Shown piece after piece: positions 6,879 through 16,188 of a stretch of DNA of 64,000 bases. The notes beneath the pieces are model-generated. The model made no database searches and was not told where the DNA came from. It was given only the letters and a program-made list of their open reading frames with translations. Position numbers and translations under genes: made by a program. Each line of letters starts with the position of its first letter. Positions within the stretch are counted from its first letter, which is position 1. The DNA comes from Thermococcus thioreducens (lineage in GTDB: Archaea > Methanobacteriota_B > Thermococci > Thermococcales > Thermococcaceae), in NCBI RefSeq assembly GCF_002214545.1, contig NZ_CP015105.1:1178001-1242000 (forward strand), read 5' to 3'.

Positions 6879-9077
6879 TCACTGCTGCGGGCAGACGTCC
6901 TGCTCCTTCGGCGGGTTCGGGTCGAGGCCCTTCCTCTGGCGTATCTGCCTGATGATGTTCACAGCGAGCTCTCCCGGAACGCGTTTGAAGCCGGCGTGCT
7001 CGGTGCTCCAGAGGGCCCTTCCGCTGGTTGCTCCACGGATGGCTCCGGCGAATCCGAACATCTCCGCGACCGGGGCCTCGGCGATGATGATCATGACCTC
7101 TCCTTCCTGCCTCATGTCGATGAGCTGACCGCGCCTCTGGTTGATCTCCCTGCTGACGGCACCCATGTACTCGTAGGGCACGTTTATGATGACCTTCTGG
7201 TACGGCTCGTAGAGGATCGGCTGGGCCTTCATCATGGCACACTGAATTGCACCCCTGATGGCTGGATAGATCTGGGCCGGGCCGCGGTGGACGTTGTCCT
7301 CGTGTATCTTTGCGTCGTGCAGGCGAACCATGACCTTCATGACAGGCTCCCTGGCGAGCGGGCCCTCGTCCATGGCCTGGTGGAATCCATCAACGAGGAG
7401 GTCCATGACCTCGTTGAGGTACTGGATACCCTTGGTGTTGTCGAGGAACAGGTTGCCGTTGTATATGTCAACTATACCCTTGGCGACTTCGTAGTCCATG
7501 CCGAGCTCGGCGAGCTTCTTGGCAACCTCCTTCGGGTTCTTGGGCCTGCCCTCTGGGATGAGACCCTCGCGGATGGCCTGGTATATCTCGTCCGGGAGCG
7601 GCTCCACTGTGATGTAGAACCTGTTGTGCTTGTTCGGGCTCTTTCCTTCGACTATCGGGCTCATCTTGCTGACGCTCTCACGGTAAACGACGATCGGCGG
7701 GGAAACGTCAACGTCGAGCTTCCAGTCCTCCTTGAGCTTGACGAGCTTGACCTCGAGGTGGAGCTCGCCCATACCGCTGAGGAGGTGCTGGCCGGTCTCC
7801 TCGTCGATCTTGACGTGGAGCGTCGGGTCCTCCTTGGCTAGCTGGCGAAGGGCTTCGATGAGCTTCGGAAGATCCTTAACGTTCTTGGCCTCTATAGCCA
7901 CGGTGACGACCGGCTCGCTGGTGTAGTGGAGGGCCTCGAACGGCTCGATCTGCTCCTGGGCAACGGTCTCACCGGCCATAGCATCTCTAAGACCAGTTAC
8001 CGCGACGATGTTACCTGCCGGAACGGCCTCCATGTTGACCCTCTCGGGACCCATGTAGATACCGACCTGCTGGATTCTCGCTTTCCTCTTGGCGTTGATG
8101 AGGTAGACTTCCTGTCCGGTCTTCACGGTACCGCTCCATACACGGCCGGTTGAGACCTCACCCGCGTGCTTGTCGAGGATGATCTTGGTGACGACCATGA
8201 CCATCTTGCCCTTCGGGTCGCACTTGAGCATGGCCTGGCCGACCTCGCTCTCAACGTCTCCCCTCCAGAGGTGCGGGATCCTGTACTTCTGGGCCTCCAG
8301 TGGGTTCGGGAGGTGCTTGACGACCATGTCAAGGACGACGACGTGGAGCGGGGCCTTCTGCCTGAGGGTCTTGAGGTCACCAGCATTAGTGAGCTCGACG
8401 ATGTCCTTGAAGGAAACGCCTGTCTTCTTCATGAACGGAACGCTGAGGGCCCAGTTGTAGTAAGCTGAACCAAAGGCAACGCTACCGTCCTCGACCCTGA
8501 CCATCCACTGGCTCTTGAACTCGTCCGGGGCGTACTTCTTGATGAGCCTGTTGACGTCGGTGATTATCTTGGCAAACCTCTGGAGTATCTCGTTCGGACC
8601 GAGCTTGAGCTCCTTGATGAGCCTGTCGACCTTGTTGATGAAGAGGACGGGCTTGACGTACTCCCTCAGGGCCTGCCTGAGAACGGTCTCGGTCTGGGGC
8701 ATGACTCCCTCGACCGCGTCAACGACGATGATGGCACCGTCTATGGCTCTCATTGCTCTCGTAACGTCACCGCCGAAGTCAACGTGACCCGGCGTATCTA
8801 TGAGGTTGATGAGGTAGTCCTGGCCCTCGTAGTTGTGAACCATCGAAACGTTGGCCGCGTTGATGGTGATTCCCCTCGCCTGCTCCTGCTCGTCGAAGTC
8901 AAGAACGAGCTGCTTTCCGGCGAGCTCCTCGCTGATCATTCCGGCACCGGCGAGCAGGTTGTCACTCAGCGTCGTCTTACCGTGGTCAATATGAGCGGCA
9001 ATACCCATGTTCCTGATCCTCTCGGGCTGGGTCATGAGCTCCTTAATCTTCGCAATCATCTCTTCCCTTCTTCCCAT
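6879..9077 (-). CDS. fusA: Translation elongation factor EF-2
   Basis: This 732-aa GTPase drives ribosomal translocation. The G1 motif is [10 protein letters not shown] (residues 27-36), G2 lies in [12 protein letters not shown]3 is [10 protein letters not shown] and G4 is NKVDRLI. The domain IV tip STEHAGF carries His694, the residue converted to diphthamide in archaea. The ATG at 9077 is preceded by a purine-rich GGTG element and a TATA-like site near 9133-9142. The gene stands alone on the minus strand. Confidence 0.98.
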   Translation of the reverse strand: MGRREEMIAKIKELMTQPERIRNMGIAAHIDHGKTTLSDNLLAGAGMISEELAGKQLVLDFDEQEQARGITINAANVSMVHNYEGQDYLINLIDTPGHVDFGGDVTRAMRAIDGAIIVVDAVEGVMPQTETVLRQALREYVKPVLFINKVDRLIKELKLGPNEILQRFAKIITDVNRLIKKYAPDEFKSQWMVRVEDGSVAFGSAYYNWALSVPFMKKTGVSFKDIVELTNAGDLKTLRQKAPLHVVVLDMVVKHLPNPLEAQKYRIPHLWRGDVESEVGQAMLKCDPKGKMVMVVTKIILDKHAGEVSTGRVWSGTVKTGQEVYLINAKRKARIQQVGIYMGPERVNMEAVPAGNIVAVTGLRDAMAGETVAQEQIEPFEALHYTSEPVVTVAIEAKNVKDLPKLIEALRQLAKEDPTLHVKIDEETGQHLLSGMGELHLEVKLVKLKEDWKLDVDVSPPIVVYRESVSKMSPIVEGKSPNKHNRFYITVEPLPDEIYQAIREGLIPEGRPKNPKEVAKKLAELGMDYEVAKGIVDIYNGNLFLDNTKGIQYLNEVMDLLVDGFHQAMDEGPLAREPVMKVMVRLHDAKIHEDNVHRGPAQIYPAIRGAIQCAMMKAQPILYEPYQKVIINVPYEYMGAVSREINQRRGQLIDMRQEGEVMIIIAEAPVAEMFGFAGAIRGATSGRALWSTEHAGFKRVPGELAVNIIRQIRQRKGLDPNPPKEQDVCPQQ

Positions 9078-9212
9078 TTACACCACCTTCTAACCTGATG
9101 AGCTTGTTCACCACTCACTTAAAAGGTGCGGTTATAAAGCTTTTCCCGGTGGAGAAGCGGCAGCACGGGAATGCGTTCAAACTACTTAAGGGTTTTGGAT
9201 GAAAAATCACGT

Positions 9213-10289
9213 TCAATCAAGGAAGGTCTTCAGAAACCTTTCAACCCACTCCCTCACGTCGGCCCTCGCATAGATCCCCCAGCGCCAGTGAGCGTCCTTC
9301 AGTTCAACGAGGGAGCGAACGAGAGGTGAAACCTCGCTGAGACGCCTCAGTCCGTTCTCCGTCTCGACGAAAGCGTTCTTCTCCTCGAACTTGGGCTTTG
9401 GGGGATAATCCACCAGGACTAAGTGGCCAAACTCGGCTTCAAGTTCTCCCCTCAGCTCCTCAACTGCCCCCTCACCGGGGTCTCTGTTCGTGTAGAGAAC
9501 ACGCTTGTAGAGCCTCCTGTCGTCCATGGCCTTGACGAGCTCGCGAACTTCGTCCTTCTCGCTCCTCCTGAGCCTCGCTACGAGGTCAACCTCGTCCATG
9601 GTGCGGATTTCTTCGAGGGACAGCCCCTCCAGTTCGACCGCCTTGACGAGCATTGCGCTTGCTATCCTTGAAACGTGGTGCCCGTAAACAGTGGGATACA
9701 TCATGCTCCTCGCGAGGAGAAGACTTTGGGCGGCCATTACACCCTTTTCCTCCACCACGAGCCTCTCACCGTCGTAGTACAGGTTCCTCACGAGCCTGTC
9801 GAGGTCGACCAGCCCGTAAGCAACGCCGGTGTAGTAGGCGTCCCTCACGAGGTAGTCCATTCTGTCGGCATCGATGTCCCCGCTCACGAGGGGGTGTTTG
9901 AAAAGCTCGATGAACTCCCGGAGGGAGTATTGCTCCCTCAAGACATCTCCGATTTCACCGTGCCTTATTAACCACTTCGTGTTCTCCTCGTGTCTTGGAT
10001 AGAGTGCCTCAAGGGTGTGACTGAAGGGGTAGTGGCCAAGGTCGTGGAGCAGAGCGGCGTGAACTGCTCCCTCCTCAATCTCTGGATTGTGCTCGGCGAT
10101 TCGCTTTGCCAGATAGAACGTCCCGAGCGAGTGCTCGAAGCGGGTGTGCCGGGCGGAGGGGTAGGCGAGAAAAGCCATGCCCAGCTGGGTTATCCGCCTG
10201 AGCCTTTGAAACTCCGGCGTATCCACAAGCCTAACCGCAAACTCGTCAAGCTCGATGTGGCCGTGTATTGGGTCGTGGACGAGCTTCAT
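9213..10289 (-). CDS. HD-domain phosphohydrolase (SAMHD1/dGTPase-like)
   Basis: The 358-aa protein starts with the typical VHDPIHGHIELDE. Metal-site residues are visible as His53 in RFEHSLG, His82-Asp83 in LLHDLGHYPFSH and an Asp in SGDIDADRMDYLVRDAYY. Family members hydrolyse dNTPs or other phosphoesters, but the substrate cannot be read from the sequence. The C-terminal third is a charged extension seen in archaeal members. It lies between fusA and the ABC cassette on the same strand, with no sign of coupling. Confidence 0.88.
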   Translation of the reverse strand: MKLVHDPIHGHIELDEFAVRLVDTPEFQRLRRITQLGMAFLAYPSARHTRFEHSLGTFYLAKRIAEHNPEIEEGAVHAALLHDLGHYPFSHTLEALYPRHEENTKWLIRHGEIGDVLREQYSLREFIELFKHPLVSGDIDADRMDYLVRDAYYTGVAYGLVDLDRLVRNLYYDGERLVVEEKGVMAAQSLLLARSMMYPTVYGHHVSRIASAMLVKAVELEGLSLEEIRTMDEVDLVARLRRSEKDEVRELVKAMDDRRLYKRVLYTNRDPGEGAVEELRGELEAEFGHLVLVDYPPKPKFEEKNAFVETENGLRRLSEVSPLVRSLVELKDAHWRWGIYARADVREWVERFLKTFLD

Positions 10290-10344
10290 AATGTTCCCCG
10301 GGAAAAGAGGGGAAAAAGTTTAATAAATCTAATCCCCAAAAATA

Positions 10345-11124
10345 TCAACGGGCAGGGGCTTCCACTTCAAGTGGTTCACCTCCGCTTGGAGTTTGCCGAC
10401 CCTCCTGCCCTAGAGAGGGGGCATCTTCGCTCCCTCTCCTTTTTGAACGTCCAACCTTGGGCTTGAACAGCTTTTCGACTTCCTCCTGCACTTCCTCCAC
10501 TTTTCCACTCAGGACGAGCTTTCCGTTGCCTATGACAACTACCCAGTCCACTATCGGAATCAGCGGCTCCCAGATGTGGCTTATGACAACGAAGTTGGTC
10601 TTTTTCATCCCCTCGATTATCTCAATAACCCTCTCCATGCTGTCGAAGTCTATGTTCGCCAGGGGCTCGTCAAGGAATATCAGCTCGGGCTTCCCTACGA
10701 AGGCCTGCGCCAGGCTCAAACGTTTCAGCATTCCTGATGAGTAGCCGTTTATCCTCTTGTCTATAAAGGGCATGACCTCAAACAGCTCCGCAACCCTCTC
10801 GACTTCTTCCTCACCGAACCCTTTGCTCTCAGCGAAGAGAGTCAGCCATTCCCTCCCGGTGACGAACTGCGGAAAAGCCGGCGGGTCGTAGGCAACGCCG
10901 AAGCGGGCCTTAAGTCTTCCATTGTTCCAGGGGACTTCACCGAAGACCCTTATCTCTCCGGCGCTTGGACGATAAACGCCGGTGGCGAGCTTTAGGAAGG
11001 TGCTCTTTCCGCCGCCGTTGGGGCCGAGGATTAGGGTGATTCCCTCAGGAATGTCCACGGTAACGCCGTCGAGCGCCTTGATGCTCCCGAAGTGTTTCTT
11101 CAGGTCTCTCGCCTCGATTATCAC
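10345..11124 (-). CDS. ABC transporter ATPase of the left secreted-protein cassette
   Basis: The 259-aa protein has Walker A GPNGGGKST (residues 34-42), a degenerate signature YSSGMLKRLSL, Walker B ELIFLDEP and a switch His in VVISHIWEP. The last 40 residues are charged and divergent. The start is the GTG at 11124, whose GTGA overlaps the previous stop and which is 6 nt after GGAGGTG. A GTG at 11139 lies inside the ribosome site. It is the last gene of a seven-gene chain with an ABC-2-type permease, so it should energise that permease. Export, extraction or signalling are all possible. Confidence 0.9.
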   Translation of the reverse strand: MIIEARDLKKHFGSIKALDGVTVDIPEGITLILGPNGGGKSTFLKLATGVYRPSAGEIRVFGEVPWNNGRLKARFGVAYDPPAFPQFVTGREWLTLFAESKGFGEEEVERVAELFEVMPFIDKRINGYSSGMLKRLSLAQAFVGKPELIFLDEPLANIDFDSMERVIEIIEGMKKTNFVVISHIWEPLIPIVDWVVVIGNGKLVLSGKVEEVQEEVEKLFKPKVGRSKRRGSEDAPSLGQEGRQTPSGGEPLEVEAPAR

Positions 11125-11582
11125 CTGCCCCACCTCCACACAATGAGTGCCAGGAGGATTGCAAAAGCGGAGCCGCTGATGTAGAGGGCGTTTTGGACAG
11201 GTTTGGTTGGGTAGTTTTTGATGAAACGGAAGGAGCAGGTGAGTTTGTCAGTGCCGTTGTTAATTATAAGGTAGTCTCCCTCCCTCGGCAGAACGAACTG
11301 ATACCTGGCATGGCCGTAGACGGCGTGTTTGTCCACCTGTTCTCCGGTTATGACGTCATAGACCTCAATGACCCCGTTGCCGTTGCAGGAAGCCTCAACC
11401 AGTGAGCTGGTGGGGGTATGGGCTGTTACTGAGGTTATATCGGTCACATTACCCTGACGCTCCACCGGCTGGAGAAAAACCGGGCCGATTGAGCCGACCT
11501 GATTTTCATAGGAACTGTAAACCCAGAGCGAGCCGATGGTGAGCAGGAGCATTGCGGACAGCAGGGCACCCCAGAACCTCAC
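11121..11582 (-). CDS. Small bitopic membrane protein of the cassette, 153 aa
   Basis: A hydrophobic N-terminal helix (about 4-22), a roughly 100-residue outside domain and a C-terminal helix (about 130-148, ending RWGR) are visible. The outside domain has the pattern of a small beta-sandwich, with VIEVYDVITGE and a strand ending REGDYLIINNGTD, and has two Cys. The GTG start overlaps the permease stop as GTGA and follows GGAGGGAT. A divergent homologue in the same position begins at 63623, so the gene is a fixed part of the cassette. No known family is recognised. Confidence 0.8.
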   Translation of the reverse strand: MRFWGALLSAMLLLTIGSLWVYSSYENQVGSIGPVFLQPVERQGNVTDITSVTAHTPTSSLVEASCNGNGVIEVYDVITGEQVDKHAVYGHARYQFVLPREGDYLIINNGTDKLTCSFRFIKNYPTKPVQNALYISGSAFAILLALIVWRWGR

Positions 11583-12346
11583 ACCACATCCCTCCTTCTG
11601 ATGAGAACCCACGCGAGGGCAAAGAGCGCCAGCGGGACGAGAAGGCCCCAGCCGATGTAGTTAATTGTGAACGGCGTGAAATCAGTGCTCCCGCTCCTGG
11701 GTATGGCGTTGATGAAGAGCACCGGCGGGACGTTGGAAAGGCCGGTAACCCTGGGCGCGTATATCACCGCAAAGCCGATCATGAATGCTAAGAATGCGTT
11801 TGGAGATGCCAGCGAGACAAAGGTCGCAACCGCCACCATGTAAAGTACAAGGAAAACTACCAGAACCAGTGCATCGCTTAGGAAGTTTGAGGTTATCCGG
11901 GGGAGGTACTTCAAGATGCCCGCGTAAGTGGTCACGCTAACGTAGGCGAAGGGCAGCAGTATCATGGTGAATCCGTAGATTAAGAGCGAGAGAAGCTTGA
12001 CCCCGAAGAGTTCACCGTTGGAGTAAGGAAGCGAGTAAATCGAACGCGCAACGCCGCTGTCCCTGTCGTAGCGGAACGTTAAAGCGCCGAGGAGCAGAAC
12101 GAGAAAGCCCATCAGTGTCCAGACGTCGTCGAGGGAAAGGAGGATTTGAATACTCGACGCCACCCCCTTTGCCCGGAGAGGCCCAAAGAGTTCAATTTCG
12201 GTTCCAGAGACAAACCCCATGCTTGAATTAACACCCATAATGGACTGCTTCATCGCCATCCCTACCAGGAGTATTCCGAACAGTAAGAGAACGTTCTTCA
12301 CAACGTCATTCATTTCCCAGCGGAAGATTACACACCGACGTTCCAT
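11579..12346 (-). CDS. ABC-2-type permease of the left cassette, 255 aa
   Basis: About six hydrophobic helices can be traced. The N-terminus places an amphipathic FRWEMND segment before the first helix, as in ABC-2-type permeases with one half per polypeptide. The segment RYDRDSGVARSIYSLPYSNGELFGVKL is the cytosolic coupling region typical of these proteins. It aligns well with the 62847-63626 permease (QLEWELND, then VYSLPIRKWKLFLIK). It starts 4 bp after the preceding gene and shares a GTGA overlap with the next one. Confidence 0.88.
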   Translation of the reverse strand: MERRCVIFRWEMNDVVKNVLLLFGILLVGMAMKQSIMGVNSSMGFVSGTEIELFGPLRAKGVASSIQILLSLDDVWTLMGFLVLLLGALTFRYDRDSGVARSIYSLPYSNGELFGVKLLSLLIYGFTMILLPFAYVSVTTYAGILKYLPRITSNFLSDALVLVVFLVLYMVAVATFVSLASPNAFLAFMIGFAVIYAPRVTGLSNVPPVLFINAIPRSGSTDFTPFTINYIGWGLLVPLALFALAWVLIRRRDVV

Positions 12347-12350
12347 GGAG

Positions 12351-13439
12351 TCACCTCCTTTTTCTTAGTGAAGCCCATACCACGGCGATTCCCAGGAAAA
12401 CCAGTGTGATGTAGAAAATGTAGCCCACCGCGGTCTGAGGTCTTGTGTATTTCACCTCATCAACAGCTCCAAAATCCGCGTTGGTGTCATGGAGGACAAG
12501 GCCGAATTTCCAGGAGCGGTTCTTTTTCGCAATCATCCGATATCCCGATAGCTGGTCCTCAAACACTGCCCATTTCACACCAATTGCACGAAAATCGGCG
12601 TAGGGAGCAGTACCTGTGGTTGCGGGATATAGGGCAATGCCGCTGGAGGGATCGTAGATTATCCCTGCACTTGGCCCGCCGAACGACACGTCAATTAGTG
12701 TATACTCCCTTTTTTCGTCAATTCTCTGGGACAGCTTGAAGTCCCCCATGGTTAGCGCAATTGAAATCAGGGGCGGGCCGAATTTTCCATAGTACGTCAT
12801 CGCCGATTCGTTGAGGGTACCTGCCCCCCATACCGTTACGTTCGTACTTCCCAGGAGGGAAAACGTTTCATTTGCTTCGGGGAGATTGTTGGGGTTTATC
12901 CAGAGGAACGTGTGCCCGTAATAGTTGCCGTCCATATCAAAAACCGCGCCATCACTCCGCCGTATCATATAGTCACCGGAGAGCGTGAGGTTGTTCAACT
13001 TAACCTCAAGCCACACGCAGTCGAGAAATCCTACATCATGGCTCGGGATGAGCTTCTCAGATATAACGTCCCTGCGGTTCCAGAAGACCGGATATCTGGT
13101 GCCGTTCAAAAATATCGAAGAAATCGTCACGTTTTCCATCATAATTGTCGCCCGTACTCGTAAATACCCATTGTTTTCATCCAAAATATCGAATCGGACT
13201 GTGGTATTGTTGTTTGCGAATACCCTGAATAAAGTGCCGTTAATCTCGATGAAGATTTCGGCAGTGTGTATTTGGTTTGGGAGTGCTCCCGTGACTAAAT
13301 CAAAGTATGGGTCGTACCTCTGGACGATGTACTCAATGTAAACTCCCGGCTTGACCCAGTACGGGGCCGCGAGCGCTGAATGAAGGCCTCCGATGAGGAT
13401 GAATATTGCCACTAACATCGAGGGAATGACGTTCCTCAT
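12351..13439 (-). CDS. Type I membrane protein, cassette paralogue 3, 362 aa
   Basis: A signal peptide (about residues 1-24, ending SALA) leads to APYWVKPGVYIEYIVQRYDPYFD, a domain of about 300 residues with many Asn-X-Ser/Thr sites, and a C-terminal helix followed by RKRR. The C-terminal helix with basic tail predicts an outside-facing, membrane-anchored protein. Shared landmarks with its two neighbours are the VKPGVYIEY start, YYGHTFLWINPN in the middle and LHDTNADF near the end. The ATG at 13439 overlaps the previous stop as ATGA and follows GGAGGAAAT. No known family is recognised. Confidence 0.85.
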   Translation of the reverse strand: MRNVIPSMLVAIFILIGGLHSALAAPYWVKPGVYIEYIVQRYDPYFDLVTGALPNQIHTAEIFIEINGTLFRVFANNNTTVRFDILDENNGYLRVRATIMMENVTISSIFLNGTRYPVFWNRRDVISEKLIPSHDVGFLDCVWLEVKLNNLTLSGDYMIRRSDGAVFDMDGNYYGHTFLWINPNNLPEANETFSLLGSTNVTVWGAGTLNESAMTYYGKFGPPLISIALTMGDFKLSQRIDEKREYTLIDVSFGGPSAGIIYDPSSGIALYPATTGTAPYADFRAIGVKWAVFEDQLSGYRMIAKKNRSWKFGLVLHDTNADFGAVDEVKYTRPQTAVGYIFYITLVFLGIAVVWASLRKRR

Positions 13440-14488
13440 TTTGATTTCCTCCAGCCTTTTGCTGTCATGATAGAGCCGAGGAGAACCAGCGACCCCCAGA
13501 ACGCGTACTTCCACGGCGTTTTAGCCTTCGAGAACGGTACCTCTTCTACTCTCTGAAACTCAGCATTGGTGTCGTAGAGTGGCAACAGGCCGGCCCACAT
13601 GGGGTTTCCCTTTACCATCTGGTCATAGGCCACGCGCTCGTCCATAAAGGATGCAAAAGGAATCCCTATAGCGGCAAGGTCAGGGGAGATCAGTATTGAG
13701 AGGGTAGTCGGGGATAACACCATTCCAGTTGCTGGGTCGTAGCATATTCCCCCAGGAGTCTGGGTGGTGAACTCCAAACGACCCTTTATGACGAGCGGTG
13801 GCCCCATAAGGGAAAGTATGGCAGTCGGCGGTCCAAATTCTCCGTAGTACGTTTTCTTGGGTTTATCCATCGCGGACACCCTTTCGACTTTCATCGTCCA
13901 GTTAAGGGTGGGAAGAACGACAAAAGTATCATTCCCCTTTGGGGTCTCATTCGGGTTAATCCAGAGGAAAGTGTGGCCATAGGGTCTCCCATCTATCCCG
14001 AAGACCATCCCATCCCTCTTCCTTATTCTATATTCTCCAAATATCCTCAGGGAGCGAAGTTTGACCTTTACGCTGACCTCACCATCAGCCGAGACCCGTT
14101 TCGATGTTGAGAGCATATCTGTACTCTCCCAGAAGGCCGGGGCGCTGGTTCCGTTGTGGAGGCTGAACTTGATTGTTACATTTTTGAGCTCAATGATAAC
14201 ACCAACGACAAAATACTCCCCGCTCTCCCCGAGTATCTTGAATTTTATGAGGGTATCATTATAGCTATCCACCCAGTATTCTGTTCCGTTTCTGAAGTAC
14301 AGAATGGAAGCAGTCGTGACTGATTCCAATTTCGTGCCATGACTGATCTGGGTTTCAATGTATGGGTCGTACCTCTGGGCGATGTACTCAATGTAAACTC
14401 CCGGCTTGACCCAGTACGGGGCCGCAGATGTAGGGAAAACAAGAAGAGATATTGTAAATAAAACTCCCAAACCCCTAAGAGCCTTCAT
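13436..14488 (-). CDS. Type I membrane protein, cassette paralogue 2, 350 aa
   Basis: It has the same architecture as the next gene: signal peptide ending TSA, the start APYWVKPGVYIEYIAQRYDPY, a large outside domain and an anchor followed by GWRKSK. The match at the mature N-terminus is nearly exact, while the rest has diverged. YGHTFLWINPNETP and YDTNAEF recur. The ATG at 14488 overlaps the preceding stop as ATGA and stands 8 nt after GGAGG. The in-frame GTG at 14503 would lie in that ribosome site. Confidence 0.85.
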   Translation of the reverse strand: MKALRGLGVLFTISLLVFPTSAAPYWVKPGVYIEYIAQRYDPYIETQISHGTKLESVTTASILYFRNGTEYWVDSYNDTLIKFKILGESGEYFVVGVIIELKNVTIKFSLHNGTSAPAFWESTDMLSTSKRVSADGEVSVKVKLRSLRIFGEYRIRKRDGMVFGIDGRPYGHTFLWINPNETPKGNDTFVVLPTLNWTMKVERVSAMDKPKKTYYGEFGPPTAILSLMGPPLVIKGRLEFTTQTPGGICYDPATGMVLSPTTLSILISPDLAAIGIPFASFMDERVAYDQMVKGNPMWAGLLPLYDTNAEFQRVEEVPFSKAKTPWKYAFWGSLVLLGSIMTAKGWRKSK

Positions 14489-15513
14489 TGCCTCTTCCTC
14501 CACGCCACAACCACTGCGAGCACCAGGAGTAGGACAACGGCCGTGTATAGATATGCCGCGTCCGTTTCAGATTTTGAAAACTGTACCGTCTCAGCGACCC
14601 CAAACTCTGCATTGGTGTCGTAAAACCCTATTCCGTAGGTGTAGAGCTTCCCGTCCTCCTTGTGGTTCTTGCTCATGTACATGCCCCACTGATCCATAAA
14701 GTACACCAGCTTGACACCGCATGCCGCGAGATCAGGGGCTGTCGGAAAAAGGCCAGTAACAAACATACCTGTGGATCCATCGAAATACAGTATCGCATCG
14801 GTTCTTGAGAAGGAAACCTCCCCAATCGGGGTCTTTACACTCATACCTCCCGCGGTTCTGACGTAGATCACCGGCTTCGTGAAATTGGAAGTTCTAGTGA
14901 TTACACTCACGTCCAGGGAAGTAACGTTCACCACCTTTGAAATGGAATTGCCCGCGAAGCCAACGAGCTGAAACGGCTGATCTACTGTTATGGGGGCGTT
15001 TCCCAGATCGTCCCAGAGGATTGTGTGGCCGTAGTTTGTGCCTGCGGTATCGAAGACCATGCTGTCCTCCTTTCTAATCTTGTAGGTGCATGAGTACCTA
15101 GCCTCCGTGACGTTGAATAGCGTCTCGTTGTCAAGGGTCTTTTTTGAGATCAAAGCTGATTCCGGCCACAGCACTACCGTCTTGTCCCCGAACTGCTTTA
15201 TCGTTACATTAAACATCTCCAAAATCAGCTTCATGAGCAGGTAGTCTCCTTCGTCGCCCAGGATGGTAAATGTCAAGTATGTGTCCCCCATAGCAGACAT
15301 CTGGATGTAAGTACCATTAACCTCAAGAACAACGTCACCCGTTGAGAGAGACATGCCCGTTGATGCATACTTACGGGCAATTTCCTCGTGTCTTAATGAG
15401 GCATACTTAATATAAACTCCCGGTTTGGCCCAGTATGGCATGGCATTAACAGGATACGCACCGATTAGCACGATCAAAAGAATCACGAGGAATTTCAGGT
15501 TTTTGCTGTTCAA
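14485..15513 (-). CDS. Type I membrane protein, cassette paralogue 1, 342 aa (TTG start)
   Basis: The signal peptide ends near PVNA and is followed by MPYWAKPGVYIKYASLRHEE, an outside domain and an anchor helix ending AWRKRQ. It is the most divergent of the three, but keeps NYGHTILWDD and FYDTNAEFGV. The start is a TTG at 15513, which is 5 nt after a strong GGAGGTG. It follows the small secreted protein gene by about 50 bp and overlaps the next gene by 4 nt. Confidence 0.85.
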   Translation of the reverse strand: MNSKNLKFLVILLIVLIGAYPVNAMPYWAKPGVYIKYASLRHEEIARKYASTGMSLSTGDVVLEVNGTYIQMSAMGDTYLTFTILGDEGDYLLMKLILEMFNVTIKQFGDKTVVLWPESALISKKTLDNETLFNVTEARYSCTYKIRKEDSMVFDTAGTNYGHTILWDDLGNAPITVDQPFQLVGFAGNSISKVVNVTSLDVSVITRTSNFTKPVIYVRTAGGMSVKTPIGEVSFSRTDAILYFDGSTGMFVTGLFPTAPDLAACGVKLVYFMDQWGMYMSKNHKEDGKLYTYGIGFYDTNAEFGVAETVQFSKSETDAAYLYTAVVLLLVLAVVVAWRKRQ

Positions 15514-15565
15514 GACACCACCTCCAAATATCCATTAAGATATAAAAAGAAAAAGGGTGGCACTC

Positions 15566-15904
15566 TCAATATGCCGGCCAGTGAGCAGACGCTACCACGG
15601 TCTCTGGAGCATCAGGAGCGAGAACTACCGTCTTTACGGTAATTCCCGTGCTGTCATAGTACTTGTAGACACCATAGGAGTATGGGTCGAGCTCGTTAAT
15701 CAGACCACCATCTCCGTACCTGTAAGTTATCTGGTAGTTGGTGTACGGATTGTTGACATCATACTTGACTCCGATTTCTGCATAGGCCCAGCCATACTGG
15801 CCTGAACTGTAGTCTCTCACAACCGTGGTGTTCCATATCGTCGCTGCCGCGAACCCTGCCGCCACTACCAGCAGACCGAACAGTATTGCCACAAGCTTCT
15901 TCAT
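15566..15904 (-). CDS. Small secreted aromatic-rich protein, 112 aa
   Basis: A clear signal peptide (lysines, then AILFGLLVVAAGFAAA) precedes a mature chain of about 90 residues. The mature part is rich in Tyr, Asp and Gly, with no Cys and no second membrane helix. The ATG at 15904 follows GGAGGGT by a normal spacing. It is the first gene of the seven-gene chain, so it is likely the most abundant product. Its size and position suggest a released substrate or signal, but I do not recognise the family. An analogy to bacteriocin operons is only architectural. Confidence 0.75.
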   Translation of the reverse strand: MKKLVAILFGLLVVAAGFAAATIWNTTVVRDYSSGQYGWAYAEIGVKYDVNNPYTNYQITYRYGDGGLINELDPYSYGVYKYYDSTGITVKTVVLAPDAPETVVASAHWPAY

Positions 15905-15920
15905 GGTGCCGACCCTCCTG

Positions 15921-15950
15921 CCCGGGGGGCGGTCAATACGCCCTGTCGGG
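15921..15950 (-). promoter_or_regulatory. Structured leader of the seven-gene operon
   Basis: Directly upstream of the GGAGGGT of the first gene, CCCG (15921-15924) can pair with CGGG (15947-15950), and GGGCG (15927-15931) with CGCCC (15939-15943). A nested GC-rich hairpin with a 7-nt loop results. AT-rich TATA candidates lie at about 15966-15973 and 16000-16010 on the minus strand. The rest of 15951-16188 is AT-rich and holds no gene that I can see. The hairpin could limit ribosome access or insulate the operon. Confidence 0.5.
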
Positions 15951-16188
15951 CAATTGGTTATACTCCCATCATCATATTTAACTTTTACTTCAAAGTTTAA
16001 TTATAAATTTCAAAAAAAAATCGGGAACGTCCCTGCAGCCCATTACATTGTACAAACACATAGGCAGATATGTCAAAACTAACAACCCGGTTATGCAGGT
16101 GTTAACGAAATAATTTAACAAAAGGTCGCAGAATTGTGCAAAAACTTCGGAGAGAGTAAAGAGAATAAGGAATATCGAGTCTCAAATC

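Noticed and set aside
15566-15904. Direct assignment of the 112-aa protein to the lactococcin 972 family
   Set aside because: The small secreted protein plus ABC layout is similar, but I could not see the family's sequence pattern. Only the architectural analogy is kept.
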